A stretch of DNA of 64,000 nucleotides. Source: Paraburkholderia polaris (GTDB taxonomy: Bacteria > Pseudomonadota > Gammaproteobacteria > Burkholderiales > Burkholderiaceae). Numbering within the stretch: the stretch's first letter is position 1; each line of letters starts with the position of its first letter. Position numbers and translations under genes: made by a program. Below, in pieces: positions 51,458 through 60,892 of the stretch. The stretch lies in contig NZ_JABBGJ010000045.1 in assembly GCF_012927345.1 (NCBI RefSeq), positions 27,751 to 91,750 on the forward strand, written 5' to 3'. The notes beneath the pieces are model-generated. The model was not told the origin of the DNA, searched no databases, and was given only the letters and a program-made list of their open reading frames with translations.

Positions 51458-51648
51458 TCAATGTCCACGTGAAGAGGTTTGGCGAGCGACACGCGGCTTG
51501 TCGGCGCGGCCGGTTTGCATTCGGTCAGGTGAGCGGGAGTCTCGCTGGCCCGTCGTCGTAAACTAGCATGATAGACGGTGACATCCGCGCTGAAAACGTG
51601 GGACGTATGCGCCTATTCGTCATGCAAATAGCGGCCAACAAGCGACGA

Positions 51649-52305
51649 TCATGCGCGTTGCGCGAGCCGCCGCACGAGACGGTCGCCAACGAACTGCACC
51701 GCCGTCACAATCACGATCAGCAACACGATCACCGTCACCATCACGGTGGTATCGAAACGCTGATAGCCATAGCGGATCGCCAGATCGCCGAGGCCGCCGG
51801 CGCCAACCGCGCCCGCCATTGCGGAGGAACCGATCATCGCCACCACGGTGATCGTGAAGCCGCCGAGAATACCCGGCAGCGCTTCAGGCAACAGCACATG
51901 CCAGATGATATGCCGGCGCTGCGCGCCCATTGCCTGCGCGGCTTCGATCAAACCGCGGTCCACTTCGCGCAAGCTCACTTCGGCCACGCGTGCAAAAAAG
52001 GGAATCGCCGCGATACTGAGCGGCACGATCGCCGCCCATACGCCGATCGTCGTACCGATCAGCAAACGCGTGAGCGGCAGTAGCGCAACCAGCAGAATGA
52101 TGAACGGCGTGGAGCGGAAGGCGTTCACGAGCGCGCCGAGCGTGCTGTTGACCACGCGTTTTTCAAAGATGCCGCCGCGCGTCGTGGTGACCAGCACCAA
52201 CGCAAGCGGAATCCCGACCAAGGCCGCAACGAAGGCGGATACACCGACCATGACGATGGTGTCGCGAATGGCATCGGCGAGCTCCGAGAGCCAGAGATCA
52301 GACAT
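51649..52305 (-). CDS. metI: Methionine-type ABC transporter permease (MetI)
   Basis: 218 residues with five or so transmembrane helices; the EAA loop is EAAQAMGAQRRHIIWHVLLPEALPGILGG near residue 135. The start at 52305 overlaps metN by 8 bp; the longer frame adds 51 spurious residues. With MetN and MetQ it forms an importer for methionine or a related sulfur or amino-acid compound. Confidence 0.9.
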   Translation of the reverse strand: MSDLWLSELADAIRDTIVMVGVSAFVAALVGIPLALVLVTTTRGGIFEKRVVNSTLGALVNAFRSTPFIILLVALLPLTRLLIGTTIGVWAAIVPLSIAAIPFFARVAEVSLREVDRGLIEAAQAMGAQRRHIIWHVLLPEALPGILGGFTITVVAMIGSSAMAGAVGAGGLGDLAIRYGYQRFDTTVMVTVIVLLIVIVTAVQFVGDRLVRRLAQRA

Positions 52306-53455
52306 AGCCGAGCACCTCGACATGATTGGCATAATGACGCGCACGCTCGAGCAGCGTCGCGATCTGCTTTTGCACCGTGCCGTCCGCATTCGCGCGCACT
52401 TCTGCCGACACCACCAGACGCCCTTGCGCATGCCCCTGAATCCGGTCGATGCCGCCATGCACGAAACTCACGCGGCCACCGTCAACGCTCAGTGCGGACG
52501 CCAACCCGCCCAGGTCAGGCTCGCTGGCATCGCTGCCGGTGAAACGCACGTCGAGCAGAATCTGTGCGTCCGCTTGCGCGATCTCGTGCAACGGTTTGAC
52601 GCGCGCGGCCAGATCCGCAGGCAAATCATGCACCAGGGTACGCAGCAACGCGCGCGTCGCGTCGTGCTGCGGGTCGCCGAACACGCGCCACACCGGACCG
52701 GTCTCCACCACTTCCCCACCCTCGATCACCGCCACCGTATCGCAGACTTCGCGGATCACCTGCATCTCGTGCGTAATTAGCACGATCGTCAGGTTGAGCC
52801 GCTGATTGATATCACGCAGCAACGCGAGAATGGCTTGCGTCGTTTCGGGATCGAGTGCGGACGTCGCTTCGTCGCACAGCAGAATATCCGGGTCGGTCAC
52901 GAGCGCGCGCGCGATCCCGACGCGCTGCTTCTGGCCGCCGGACAAACTCGCCGGATAGGCGTCGCGCTTAGCGGAGAGGCCCACGAGTTCGAGCAACGCA
53001 TCGACCTTTTTGTCGATCGCCGCTTTAGGCGCGCCGGCGATTTTTAGCGGCAACGCAATGTTCTCGCGCACCGTTTTCGCCGAGAGCAAATTGAAATGCT
53101 GGAACACCATGCCGATACGCCGCCGCAACGTGACCAGCCCGCGCTCGTCGAGTTCGCCGACGCTCACGCCATTCACGCGCACAGCGCCGGAACTCGGTTT
53201 TTCCAGTCCGTTGACGAGCCGCAGCAGCGTCGATTTGCCTGCGCCGCTGCGGCCGATGATGCCGAACACTTCGCCGCGCGCCACCTTCAGCGTGACGTTC
53301 GCAAGCGCCGCGGTCGAGACGCCGCGCGTGTTGGCGAACACCTTGCCCACGTCGTCGAATACGACAGCTTCCTGCGCGGCATCGGCCGCAGCATGATTCA
53401 AGGCGAGCGACGGCGCGTCTTCAATGAACTGCGGCACGTCGAAAAGATTAGCCAT
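52298..53455 (-). CDS. metN: Methionine-type ABC transporter ATP-binding protein (MetN)
   Basis: 385 residues: Walker A GRSGAGKST near residue 70, signature LSGGQKQRVGIARAL, Walker B ILLCDEATSALD, and a C-terminal NIL domain after about residue 290 that in MetN binds methionine for feedback control. There is a 35-residue N-terminal extension before the ABC core (FDVPQFIEDAPSLALNHAAADAAQ), longer than in E. coli MetN. The start at 53455 follows GAGGGGAA. Confidence 0.92.
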   Translation of the reverse strand: MANLFDVPQFIEDAPSLALNHAAADAAQEAVVFDDVGKVFANTRGVSTAALANVTLKVARGEVFGIIGRSGAGKSTLLRLVNGLEKPSSGAVRVNGVSVGELDERGLVTLRRRIGMVFQHFNLLSAKTVRENIALPLKIAGAPKAAIDKKVDALLELVGLSAKRDAYPASLSGGQKQRVGIARALVTDPDILLCDEATSALDPETTQAILALLRDINQRLNLTIVLITHEMQVIREVCDTVAVIEGGEVVETGPVWRVFGDPQHDATRALLRTLVHDLPADLAARVKPLHEIAQADAQILLDVRFTGSDASEPDLGGLASALSVDGGRVSFVHGGIDRIQGHAQGRLVVSAEVRANADGTVQKQIATLLERARHYANHVEVLGYV

Positions 53456-53525
53456 TGCTTCGTTCCCCTCATGCTTGCACGGTGGATCGCGCACCGGTTT
53501 GCGCGTGACGCCGATGTTGCTCGAC

Positions 53526-54365
53526 TCACCAGGCGACGGCGTAGAGATTACCGAAGGCCTTGTCGAGCGCGGCGCGCACAGCGGGTGAATGCTGATAGAT
53601 CGAGATGAACTTACGGATACGCGGATCGTTTACGCTTTCCGGGCGCACGACCCACTGGATCGCGTAGTTCTTGTTTTCGAGGCCGTCGAACAGCAATGCG
53701 CTATTCGGATCAGTGGTGCCTGCGAGCTTGATGAAGCTCGGGTAGCCTTGGGCGAGATCGACGTCGTCGAGCGAGCGGGCCAATTGCGATGCTTCGAGCT
53801 GGACGATTTTCAGATGCTTCGGGTTGTCGATGATGTCAAGCGTGGTGGCGCGATAGTCGACGCCCGGGGTCAGCTTGATGAGACCGGCACGTTGCAACAA
53901 AAGCAAACCACGGCCACCGTTGACCGGATCGTTAGCGATGGCGACCGTGGCGCCGTCTTTCAATTCGTCGAAGCGTTTGATCTTCTTGGAGTACAGCCCG
54001 ATCTTCATGATCGTGCCCGGCGCGATCGCGACGAAGTTATAGCCACCCTGCTTCTTTGCGTTCTCAAGAAACGGGATGTGCTGGAAATAGTTGACGTCGA
54101 TATCCTTGTTGGCGAGGGCTGCGTTCGGCGTATTCCAGTCGGTGAACTCGATGATCTTCACGTCGAGCCCCTGCTCCTTCGCCTCGCGCGCGGCGACTTT
54201 GAGCGCCTCGATTTGCGGGCTGGTGGCGGTGCCGATCTTCAACGTGGGCGTGTCTGCCGCGGATGCAGGCGCAGCAGACAACGCCAGCGCGACGCCGAAT
54301 GCGCCGATCAGCGTTAGCGCCGGCGCGCGGAAAAAACGCCGCACGGTAGAGAGAGAAATGGGCAT
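53526..54365 (-). CDS. metQ: MetQ/NlpA-family substrate-binding protein
   Basis: 279 residues. The signal peptide ends at APASAADTP rather than at a lipobox Cys, so this is a soluble periplasmic protein, unlike E. coli MetQ. The family core is VKIIEFTDWNTPNAALANKDIDVNYFQHIPFLENAKKQGG, then IANDPVNGGRGLLLLQRAGLI. First of the metQ-metN-metI set and, with the flavoprotein gene, of a probable sulfur-source operon. The start at 54365 follows AAAGAG. Confidence 0.92.
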   Translation of the reverse strand: MPISLSTVRRFFRAPALTLIGAFGVALALSAAPASAADTPTLKIGTATSPQIEALKVAAREAKEQGLDVKIIEFTDWNTPNAALANKDIDVNYFQHIPFLENAKKQGGYNFVAIAPGTIMKIGLYSKKIKRFDELKDGATVAIANDPVNGGRGLLLLQRAGLIKLTPGVDYRATTLDIIDNPKHLKIVQLEASQLARSLDDVDLAQGYPSFIKLAGTTDPNSALLFDGLENKNYAIQWVVRPESVNDPRIRKFISIYQHSPAVRAALDKAFGNLYAVAW

Positions 54366-54757
54366 GGTGAGCTCTTTAGGGTTGGGGCGTGGTGTGTTTC
54401 GAGGCGAGGCGAGCCGATCCCTCGGCATGCGGGCAGGCGCGCCGGGATTCGGTCGAACAACGGAAATCTGCAACGCGCGGTTTAACCGGCGCGCAGCAGC
54501 GATAGAACGCGCGAGCGGGTCAGCGCGAACAGCGGTAGGTCGGACAGGTCATCGCCTCTCTCCAGATGAGGTGCGAAACATGATAGACGGCAGGAAACCG
54601 GCGGTCTACGAACGGATTTTGGGAAGGAAAGCGGGAAAAATGATTTGGGAGTCGGTGCACCCGCACAGGGATTGGCACACCGCATCAGCAAAAAACGCCG
54701 GGCCGCGCTTTAGCGCAACCCGGCGTTCTTCATCGGCCAACAAACTAAAAGCTAACC
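54366..54757. other. Intergenic region between metQ and the RND operon
   Basis: 392 bp, holding the upstream region of metQ (minus) on the left and the RND operon terminator on the right. No gene is recognised. Confidence 0.5.
54694..54727 (-). terminator. Terminator of the RND efflux operon
   Basis: Stem AACGCCGGG/CCCGGCGTT with an inner GCGCT/AGCGC hairpin. Read on the minus strand it is followed by TTTTTGC, so it ends transcription of the outer-membrane gene at 54758. Confidence 0.85.
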
Positions 54758-56362
54758 CTAACGCTTAGCCACCTGATCCACCGACACATCAGCAGATGCA
54801 GCAGCCGGACCCGAAGCCGGCGCAACCGCCCCCACCGCCTCATCGCCCGCAGGCTTCACATCGCCCCAGCCGCCGCCCAGCGCGCGAATCAGATTAACCG
54901 TCGCCACCGCCTGCGTGCCCGACAGATGACTCGCCTGCAGTTGCGAAATCAGCACCTGCCGCTCGCCGTCGATCACATCCAGATAACTGACCGCGCCTTC
55001 CGTGTACTGCGTGCGCGACAGATGCGCCGCCCGTTGCGAGGCCACGACCGCATCGTTCTGCTCGCGCATCTGATCGTCGAGCAAACGCAGATCGGCGAGG
55101 TTATCCTCGACCTCGCGGAACGCCACCAGCACCTGCTGACGATATTGCGCCACATCCTCGTCGTACTTCGAGCGAGCTTGTGCGAGGTTGGCCTTGCGGC
55201 GCCCACCGTCGAACAAAGGCAGCGTCAGTGCGGTACCGGCGAACGGCCCCAGAATGAACGCGCGGCTCGACCACATGAAGAGATCGCCGAGCGTCGCCGA
55301 TTCAAAGCCAGCCCCGCCGGTAATATCGAGCTTCGGGAAAAACGCCGACTTCGCCAGACCGACCCGCGCATTCGCCGCCATCATCGCCCGCTCCGCCGCC
55401 GAAATGTCCGGCCGACGTTCGAGCAGCGCCGAAGGCAAACCTGGCGGCACACGCACCGTCACGGGTGCGAGCGGTGCTTCCGCGAACGAGAAATCCGCCG
55501 GCGGCTTGCCGAGCAGAATCGCCAGACTGTGCTCGGAGGCCGCGCGCTGGCGCGCCACGCCCACTGCATCCGCACGCGCGCTCGCGAGTTCGTTGCGAGA
55601 GCGCGAGACATCCAACTCGCCGATATCGCCTTCCTTGAAGCGGCGCTCGACCAGCTTCAGCGTGTCCTCGCGCAACGCCACGGTACGGCGGTACAGATCC
55701 TGATCCGTGTCGAGCTCGCGCAACTGGAAGTAGTTCTGCGCAACGTCAGCCTGCAGCGACAACTGTACCGACCGGAACAGCGCTTCAGTTTGCTGCTCGT
55801 CCGCACGCGTCGCATTCACATTCGACCCGATTCGCCCGAACAGATCGGTCTCATACGACGCGCCCACCTGCGCGCGCCAGATCGTGCCCGTCGTGCCGCC
55901 CGCGCTATCCGGCTGGAATTGCGAGGCCGCTGACGCACGTTCACGCGTCGGGCCGAAGCCCGCGTCGAACTTAGGGAACCAGTCCGACTTCGCCGCCTGC
56001 GTCACCGCACGCGCCTGTTGCACGCGCGCTGCAGCCGCCTTCAGGTCCTGATTCGCGGCAGCCGCCTGCTCTTCCAGCGCGTTGAGCTGCGGGTCGCCGA
56101 AAATCGTCCACCATTCGCCGCGATGCGCGTCGTCCGCAGGTTGAGCCTGCTTCCAGGTACCCGTGTCCTGCGGCGATGCGGCGGACGCAGCTGACGCACC
56201 TGACGCAGCCGACGCAGCGGCGGGCGCTTCCTTGAACGCAACCGGTGTATCCACCTCCGGCCGCTTATACGTGGGCTCCACGGAGCAGGCCGCGAGCAAC
56301 GCCACCAGCAAACCGCTGGCAGCCGCCCGGCCCCACCCGCCCAAAGATTCAAATCGATTCAT
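54758..56362 (-). CDS. oprC: RND efflux outer membrane lipoprotein (OprM/OprC/OpcM family)
   Basis: 534 residues. A lipobox LLAAC ends the signal peptide (Cys26). The family pattern (YKRPEVDTPVAF, then WWTIFGDPQLNALEEQAAAANQDLKAAAARVQQARA and its second-half duplicate) marks the TolC-like channel. A short Ala/Ser repeat (AAASAASGASAASAASPQ, from a 9-bp array at 56181-56216) follows the N-terminus. It is the last gene of the llpE-bpeE-bpeF-oprC-like operon. The name is by synteny with Burkholderia loci. Confidence 0.9.
   Translation of the reverse strand: MNRFESLGGWGRAAASGLLVALLAACSVEPTYKRPEVDTPVAFKEAPAAASAASGASAASAASPQDTGTWKQAQPADDAHRGEWWTIFGDPQLNALEEQAAAANQDLKAAAARVQQARAVTQAAKSDWFPKFDAGFGPTRERASAASQFQPDSAGGTTGTIWRAQVGASYETDLFGRIGSNVNATRADEQQTEALFRSVQLSLQADVAQNYFQLRELDTDQDLYRRTVALREDTLKLVERRFKEGDIGELDVSRSRNELASARADAVGVARQRAASEHSLAILLGKPPADFSFAEAPLAPVTVRVPPGLPSALLERRPDISAAERAMMAANARVGLAKSAFFPKLDITGGAGFESATLGDLFMWSSRAFILGPFAGTALTLPLFDGGRRKANLAQARSKYDEDVAQYRQQVLVAFREVEDNLADLRLLDDQMREQNDAVVASQRAAHLSRTQYTEGAVSYLDVIDGERQVLISQLQASHLSGTQAVATVNLIRALGGGWGDVKPAGDEAVGAVAPASGPAAASADVSVDQVAKR
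56181..56216 (-). repeat. 9-bp tandem repeat in the outer-membrane channel gene
   Basis: Four units of the GCxGACGCA type encode Ala-Ser-Ala tripeptides just after the lipidated N-terminus, outside the barrel. Confidence 0.8.
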
Positions 56363-56375
56363 TGTTGTTTTCTCC

Positions 56376-59300
56376 TCAGGCTTCCGTCACCGGCGCCCCA
56401 AGGTGCGGCGCGTCTTTCTGCGCGACGTGAATCGTCCCGCCCGCCAACGTACGCAGCACCACATAGAACACAGGGGTCAGCATCAGGCCGAATAGCGTCA
56501 CGCCGAGCATGCCGAAGAACACCGCGATACCCATCGCGTGACGCATCTCCGAACCCGCTCCACTCGAGAGCACCAGCGGCACCACACCCATGATGAAAGC
56601 GATCGACGTCATCAGAATCGGACGCAGACGCAAGCGGCTCGCCTCGATCGCCGCCGCCAGCGGCGTACGGCCGTCATGCTCCAGCTCGCGGGCGAACTCG
56701 ACGATCAGAATCGCGTTCTTTGCCGACAGCCCCACCAGCACCATCAAGCCGATCTGCGTAAAGATGTTGTTATCGCCACCCGTGAGCCACACACCGGTGA
56801 GCGCGGACAGCACGCTCATCGGCACGATCAGGATCACCGCGAGCGGCAGCGTCAGGCTTTCATACAACGCGGCCAGCACGAGGAACACGAGCAGCACGCT
56901 GATCGGGAACACCCACAAGCCCGCATTGCCGGCGATGATCTGCTGATACGTCAGGTCGGTCCATTCGAGCTTCACACCGTGCGGCAAGGTTTCCGCTGCC
57001 ACGCGTTCGGCCGCGGCTTGCGCCTGGCCCGACGAGAAGCCCGGCGCCGGTCCGCCGTTGATGTCGGCAGCCGTATAGCCGTTGTAACGCACCACCATTT
57101 CCGGACCGTACGTCGGCGTCACCGTCACCAGCGACGACAACGGCACCATGTCACCCGCAGCATTACGCGTCTTCAGTTGCAGGATGTCGTCAGCACGTTG
57201 ACGGAACGGCGCGTCAGCCTGCACCCGCACCTGATACACGCGGCCGAAACGGTTGAAGTCGTTCACGTACAGCGAGCCCAGATAGATCTGCATCGTGTTG
57301 AACACGTCCGTGACCGGCACGCCGAGTTGCTTGGCCTTCACGCGATCCAGGTCGACGTTCAATTGCGGCACGTTGATCTGATAGCTCGAGAACGTCGGTC
57401 CAAGTTCAGGCGTTTGCGCTGCCTTCTTCACGAATGCCTCTGCCGCCTTGTTCAGCTCCGCGTAACCCACCGCGCCGTGATCTTCCAGTTGCATCTTGAA
57501 GCCGCCGAGCGTGCCGAGACCCAGCACCGGCGGCGGCGGAAACACCGCAACGAACGAATCCTTGATCGCGCCGTACTGCTGGTTCAACGCACCGGCAATC
57601 GCACCGGCCGAGAGCTTCTTGCTGCCACGGTCCTTGAAAGGCTTCAACGTGACGAACACGATGCCCGCGCTCGAACTATTGGTGAAGCCGTTCACCGACA
57701 AACCCGGGAATGCCACCGCGCTTTCCACGCCCGGCTGCTTCAAGGCAATCGCGCTCATATCGCGGATCACCTTTTCCGTGCGATCCAGCGACGCGCCGTT
57801 CGGCAACTGCGCAAACGCGATCAAGTATTCCTTGTCCTGCGCCGGTACGAACCCGCCCGGCACGACGCGCGAGATCAGCACGGTCGCACCCAGCAGGATC
57901 GCGTACACCGCGAGCATCGCACCTTTACGGCGCAGCACGCCCTTCACGCCACGGCCATACTCCGTCGAGCCGCGATGGAAAACTTTGTTGAAGCCCTTGA
58001 AAAAACGACCCAGCACACGATTCATCACACGCGTCAGGAAATCCTCCTTGGCACCATGGCCACGCAACAGCAGCGCGGACAAGGCCGGCGACAAGGTCAG
58101 CGAGTTGAACGCCGAGATCACCGTCGAGATCGCGATGGTCATCGCGAACTGCTTGTAGAACTGCCCCGTCAAGCCGGTCATGAAAGCGAGCGGCACGAAC
58201 ACAGCGACCAGCGTCAGCGCGATGGCGATAATCGGCCCACTCACTTCCTGCATGGCCTTATACGTGGCATCGCGTGCACTGAGCCCGCTTTCGATGTTCC
58301 GTTCGACGTTCTCCACCACCACGATCGCGTCGTCCACCACGATCCCGATCGCAAGCACCATCCCAAACAATGACAACGCATTAATCGAGAAGCCGAACGC
58401 AAGCAGTAACGAGAACGTACCGACAATCGATACCGGCACCGCAATCAACGGAATGATCGACGCACGCCACGTCTGCAGGAACACGATCACCACAATCACC
58501 ACCAGCGCGATCGCTTCGAGCAGCGTGTGGATCACCGCCTCGATACTCGAGCGGACGAACTGCGTCGGGTCATAGACGATCTTGTATTCGACGCCCGCCG
58601 GCATGTCTTCCGCCAGTTCCTTCATCGCGGAGCGAACCTGATCGGAAATCGCCAGCGAATTCGCTCCCGGCGCCTGATTGATGGCGAGTGCAACGGCCGG
58701 CTTGTTGTCGAGCAACGAACGCAGGCCGTATTCCGACGCCGCCAGTTCGATACGTGCGATATCGCGCAGATACGTCACGCCGCCATCCGGCGCGGTTTTG
58801 ACGATGATGTCGCCGAATTCGCCCTCAGTCTTCAAACGGCCCCGCGCATTCACCGACAACTGAAGTTGCGTACCCGGCACCGAAGGCGATGCGCCGATCA
58901 CACCGGCTGCCACCTGAATGTTCTGCTCACGGATTGCGTTGACCACTTCGGTCGCCGTCAAACCGCGCTGTGCGACTTTCTGCGGATCGAGCCAGACGCG
59001 CATTGCATAGTCGCCCGAACCCCACAACTGGACTTCGCCGACGCCCTGAATCCGTGCAAGCCGGTCCTTGACGTTGAGCAGCGCATAGTTGCGCAGATAC
59101 GTCATGTCATAGCGATTGTTCGGCGAGATCAGGTGGACCACCATCGTCAGCGTGGGCGAACTCTTGATGGTCGTGATGCCGAGGCGCTGCACGTCTTCCG
59201 GCAGGCGCGGCAGCGCCTGGTTGACGCGGTTCTGCACCAGCTGCGTCGCGAGGTCCGGATTGGTGCCGAGCTTGAAGGTCACCGTCAGCGTGAGATTGCC

Positions 59301-59561
59301 GTCGCTATTGGCTTGCGACTGCATGTACAACATGTTCTCGACGCCATTGATCTGCTCTTCAAGCGGCGCGGCAACGGCCTCGGCGATCACTTTCGGATTG
59401 GCGCCCGGATATTGCGCGTGCACCACCACCGAAGGCGGCACGACTTCCGGATACTCCGAAATCGGCAGCTTGAAGAGCGAAATGATACCCCCCAGCAGGA
59501 TCAATACCGATAGCACGCCGGCAAAGATCGGTCGATCGATGAAGAATTTGGATATGTTCAT
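56376..59561 (-). CDS. bpeF: RND efflux pump permease, HAE1 family (BpeF/CeoB/MexF-like)
   Basis: 1061 residues, 12 transmembrane helices with two large periplasmic domains. The N-terminus MNISKFFIDRPIFAGVLSVLILLGG and the proton-relay Asp pair in IGIVVDDAIVVVENVERN (near residue 408) are intact, as are FKLGTNPDLATQLVQNRVNQA and GVIGASPSVPG. Length and N-terminus fit the MexF/BpeF/CeoB branch, which exports chloramphenicol, trimethoprim and fluoroquinolones in Burkholderia and Pseudomonas. The substrate range here is inferred. It lies 13 bp upstream of the channel gene. Confidence 0.93.
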   Translation of the reverse strand: MNISKFFIDRPIFAGVLSVLILLGGIISLFKLPISEYPEVVPPSVVVHAQYPGANPKVIAEAVAAPLEEQINGVENMLYMQSQANSDGNLTLTVTFKLGTNPDLATQLVQNRVNQALPRLPEDVQRLGITTIKSSPTLTMVVHLISPNNRYDMTYLRNYALLNVKDRLARIQGVGEVQLWGSGDYAMRVWLDPQKVAQRGLTATEVVNAIREQNIQVAAGVIGASPSVPGTQLQLSVNARGRLKTEGEFGDIIVKTAPDGGVTYLRDIARIELAASEYGLRSLLDNKPAVALAINQAPGANSLAISDQVRSAMKELAEDMPAGVEYKIVYDPTQFVRSSIEAVIHTLLEAIALVVIVVIVFLQTWRASIIPLIAVPVSIVGTFSLLLAFGFSINALSLFGMVLAIGIVVDDAIVVVENVERNIESGLSARDATYKAMQEVSGPIIAIALTLVAVFVPLAFMTGLTGQFYKQFAMTIAISTVISAFNSLTLSPALSALLLRGHGAKEDFLTRVMNRVLGRFFKGFNKVFHRGSTEYGRGVKGVLRRKGAMLAVYAILLGATVLISRVVPGGFVPAQDKEYLIAFAQLPNGASLDRTEKVIRDMSAIALKQPGVESAVAFPGLSVNGFTNSSSAGIVFVTLKPFKDRGSKKLSAGAIAGALNQQYGAIKDSFVAVFPPPPVLGLGTLGGFKMQLEDHGAVGYAELNKAAEAFVKKAAQTPELGPTFSSYQINVPQLNVDLDRVKAKQLGVPVTDVFNTMQIYLGSLYVNDFNRFGRVYQVRVQADAPFRQRADDILQLKTRNAAGDMVPLSSLVTVTPTYGPEMVVRYNGYTAADINGGPAPGFSSGQAQAAAERVAAETLPHGVKLEWTDLTYQQIIAGNAGLWVFPISVLLVFLVLAALYESLTLPLAVILIVPMSVLSALTGVWLTGGDNNIFTQIGLMVLVGLSAKNAILIVEFARELEHDGRTPLAAAIEASRLRLRPILMTSIAFIMGVVPLVLSSGAGSEMRHAMGIAVFFGMLGVTLFGLMLTPVFYVVLRTLAGGTIHVAQKDAPHLGAPVTEA

Positions 59562-59635
59562 GGGAAGCTCTTAACGTTGGAGCATGCGCCCGCTACGGCC
59601 AGCTATTAAGACCGGATAAGCGTGGCGCACGAGGC

Positions 59636-60847
59636 TCACGAATTCTTGTCCGCAGTTTTGGCTCGCGTCTGTGCGAGCGGCGCGCTGTTCGGATCCTGAT
59701 CGGCAGTCATCGGCACCATGTGAGCGCGCACTGCATCGCCCGGGCGCACACGCTGGATACCGTTCACGACGATCCGGTCGGTGGCCTGCAAACCGCCCTT
59801 GACGACACGCAGGTTGCCCTGCATGCTGCCCACCGCGATTTCCCGGTAGACGACGTGGTTGCTCTGGTCGACCACCAGCACGAATTTCTTGTCCTGATCG
59901 GTGCCCACTGCGGCGTCGTCGATCAGCAGTGCCGGATGCGGCTCGCTGCCGCCGACCTTCACACGCGCATAGAGACCCGGGATCAATGCACCATCCTGGT
60001 TATCGAAACGCGCGCGCACCCGGATCGTGCCGGACGACGTATCCAGCCGGTTGTCCATCGACTCGATTACGCCGCTGCGCGAATAGCCACTTTCGTCCGC
60101 GAGACCCAACTCCACCGGCACCTTGCTGCCATCCTTTGCGCGGCTCAGGTACTGCAGGTAGGTTTGTTCGTCAGCGTCGAACGATGCGTAGATCGGCGAA
60201 ACCGACACCAGCGTGGTCAGCGGCGCCGAGCTTGCGCCCGCGGACACCACGTTGCCCACCGTGATTTCCGCACGCGACACGCGGCCCGCCACCGGCGCGA
60301 CGATCTTCGTGTAGCCGAGATTGATGCGCGCGGTTTCGACGGCGGCTTGCGCGGCCTTCAGGTTGGCGCTCGCTTCGCGCGCGGCATTCTGCTTCTCGTC
60401 GTAATCGCGCTTGGCGATCGCGTTGTCGGCGATCAGGCGTTGCGCACGTTCCCAATCGCTTTGCGTGTAGCCCGTACGCGCTTGCGCCGCCGCTAGCTGT
60501 GCTTCGGCGCGATCGACTTCGGCGGCATACGGACGCGGGTCGATCAGGAACAGCGTGTCGCCCTTCTTCACGAGCGCGCCGTCCTTGAAGTTGACGGACA
60601 CGATCGTGCCCGGCACCTGCGAACGGACGTCCACTTTTTCGACCGCTTCGAGGCGGCCCGAATAGCTTTGCCAGTCGGTGATGGTCTTTTGCACCACGGT
60701 GGCAACATCGACTTCCGGCACGATGGTCGGCGCAGCCGGCGAGCTCGCGTCGACGCGAATCGCGCCGAAGGTGCCCAGCCCGGCTACGACAATGACGACT
60801 AGCGCGGCAATCGCCACACGGCGACGGGAAAGAGGAAGGATAGTCAT
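59636..60847 (-). CDS. bpeE: RND efflux periplasmic adaptor (BpeE/CeoA/MexE-like)
   Basis: 403 residues. An N-terminal membrane segment (RVAIAALVVIVVAGLGTFGAIRV) is followed by the barrel-sandwich/lipoyl part (KVDVRSQVPGTIVSVNFKDGALVKKGDTLFLIDPRPYAAEV), a coiled coil at about 105-175 (AEAQLAAAQARTGYTQSDWERAQRL) and a beta-barrel. It joins the inner-membrane pump to the outer-membrane channel. Co-transcribed with both, and preceded by the llpE-like gene. Confidence 0.93.
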   Translation of the reverse strand: MTILPLSRRRVAIAALVVIVVAGLGTFGAIRVDASSPAAPTIVPEVDVATVVQKTITDWQSYSGRLEAVEKVDVRSQVPGTIVSVNFKDGALVKKGDTLFLIDPRPYAAEVDRAEAQLAAAQARTGYTQSDWERAQRLIADNAIAKRDYDEKQNAAREASANLKAAQAAVETARINLGYTKIVAPVAGRVSRAEITVGNVVSAGASSAPLTTLVSVSPIYASFDADEQTYLQYLSRAKDGSKVPVELGLADESGYSRSGVIESMDNRLDTSSGTIRVRARFDNQDGALIPGLYARVKVGGSEPHPALLIDDAAVGTDQDKKFVLVVDQSNHVVYREIAVGSMQGNLRVVKGGLQATDRIVVNGIQRVRPGDAVRAHMVPMTADQDPNSAPLAQTRAKTADKNS

Positions 60848-60892
60848 GAGAAGCTCCCGGTATCGTTGATCAAAGTTCTGCTTATTTGTGTC

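Noticed and set aside
56538..58373. Plus-strand frame of 611 codons opposite the RND pump gene
   Set aside because: His/Arg/Gln-rich shadow with no domain; the minus-strand pump gene is unmistakable.
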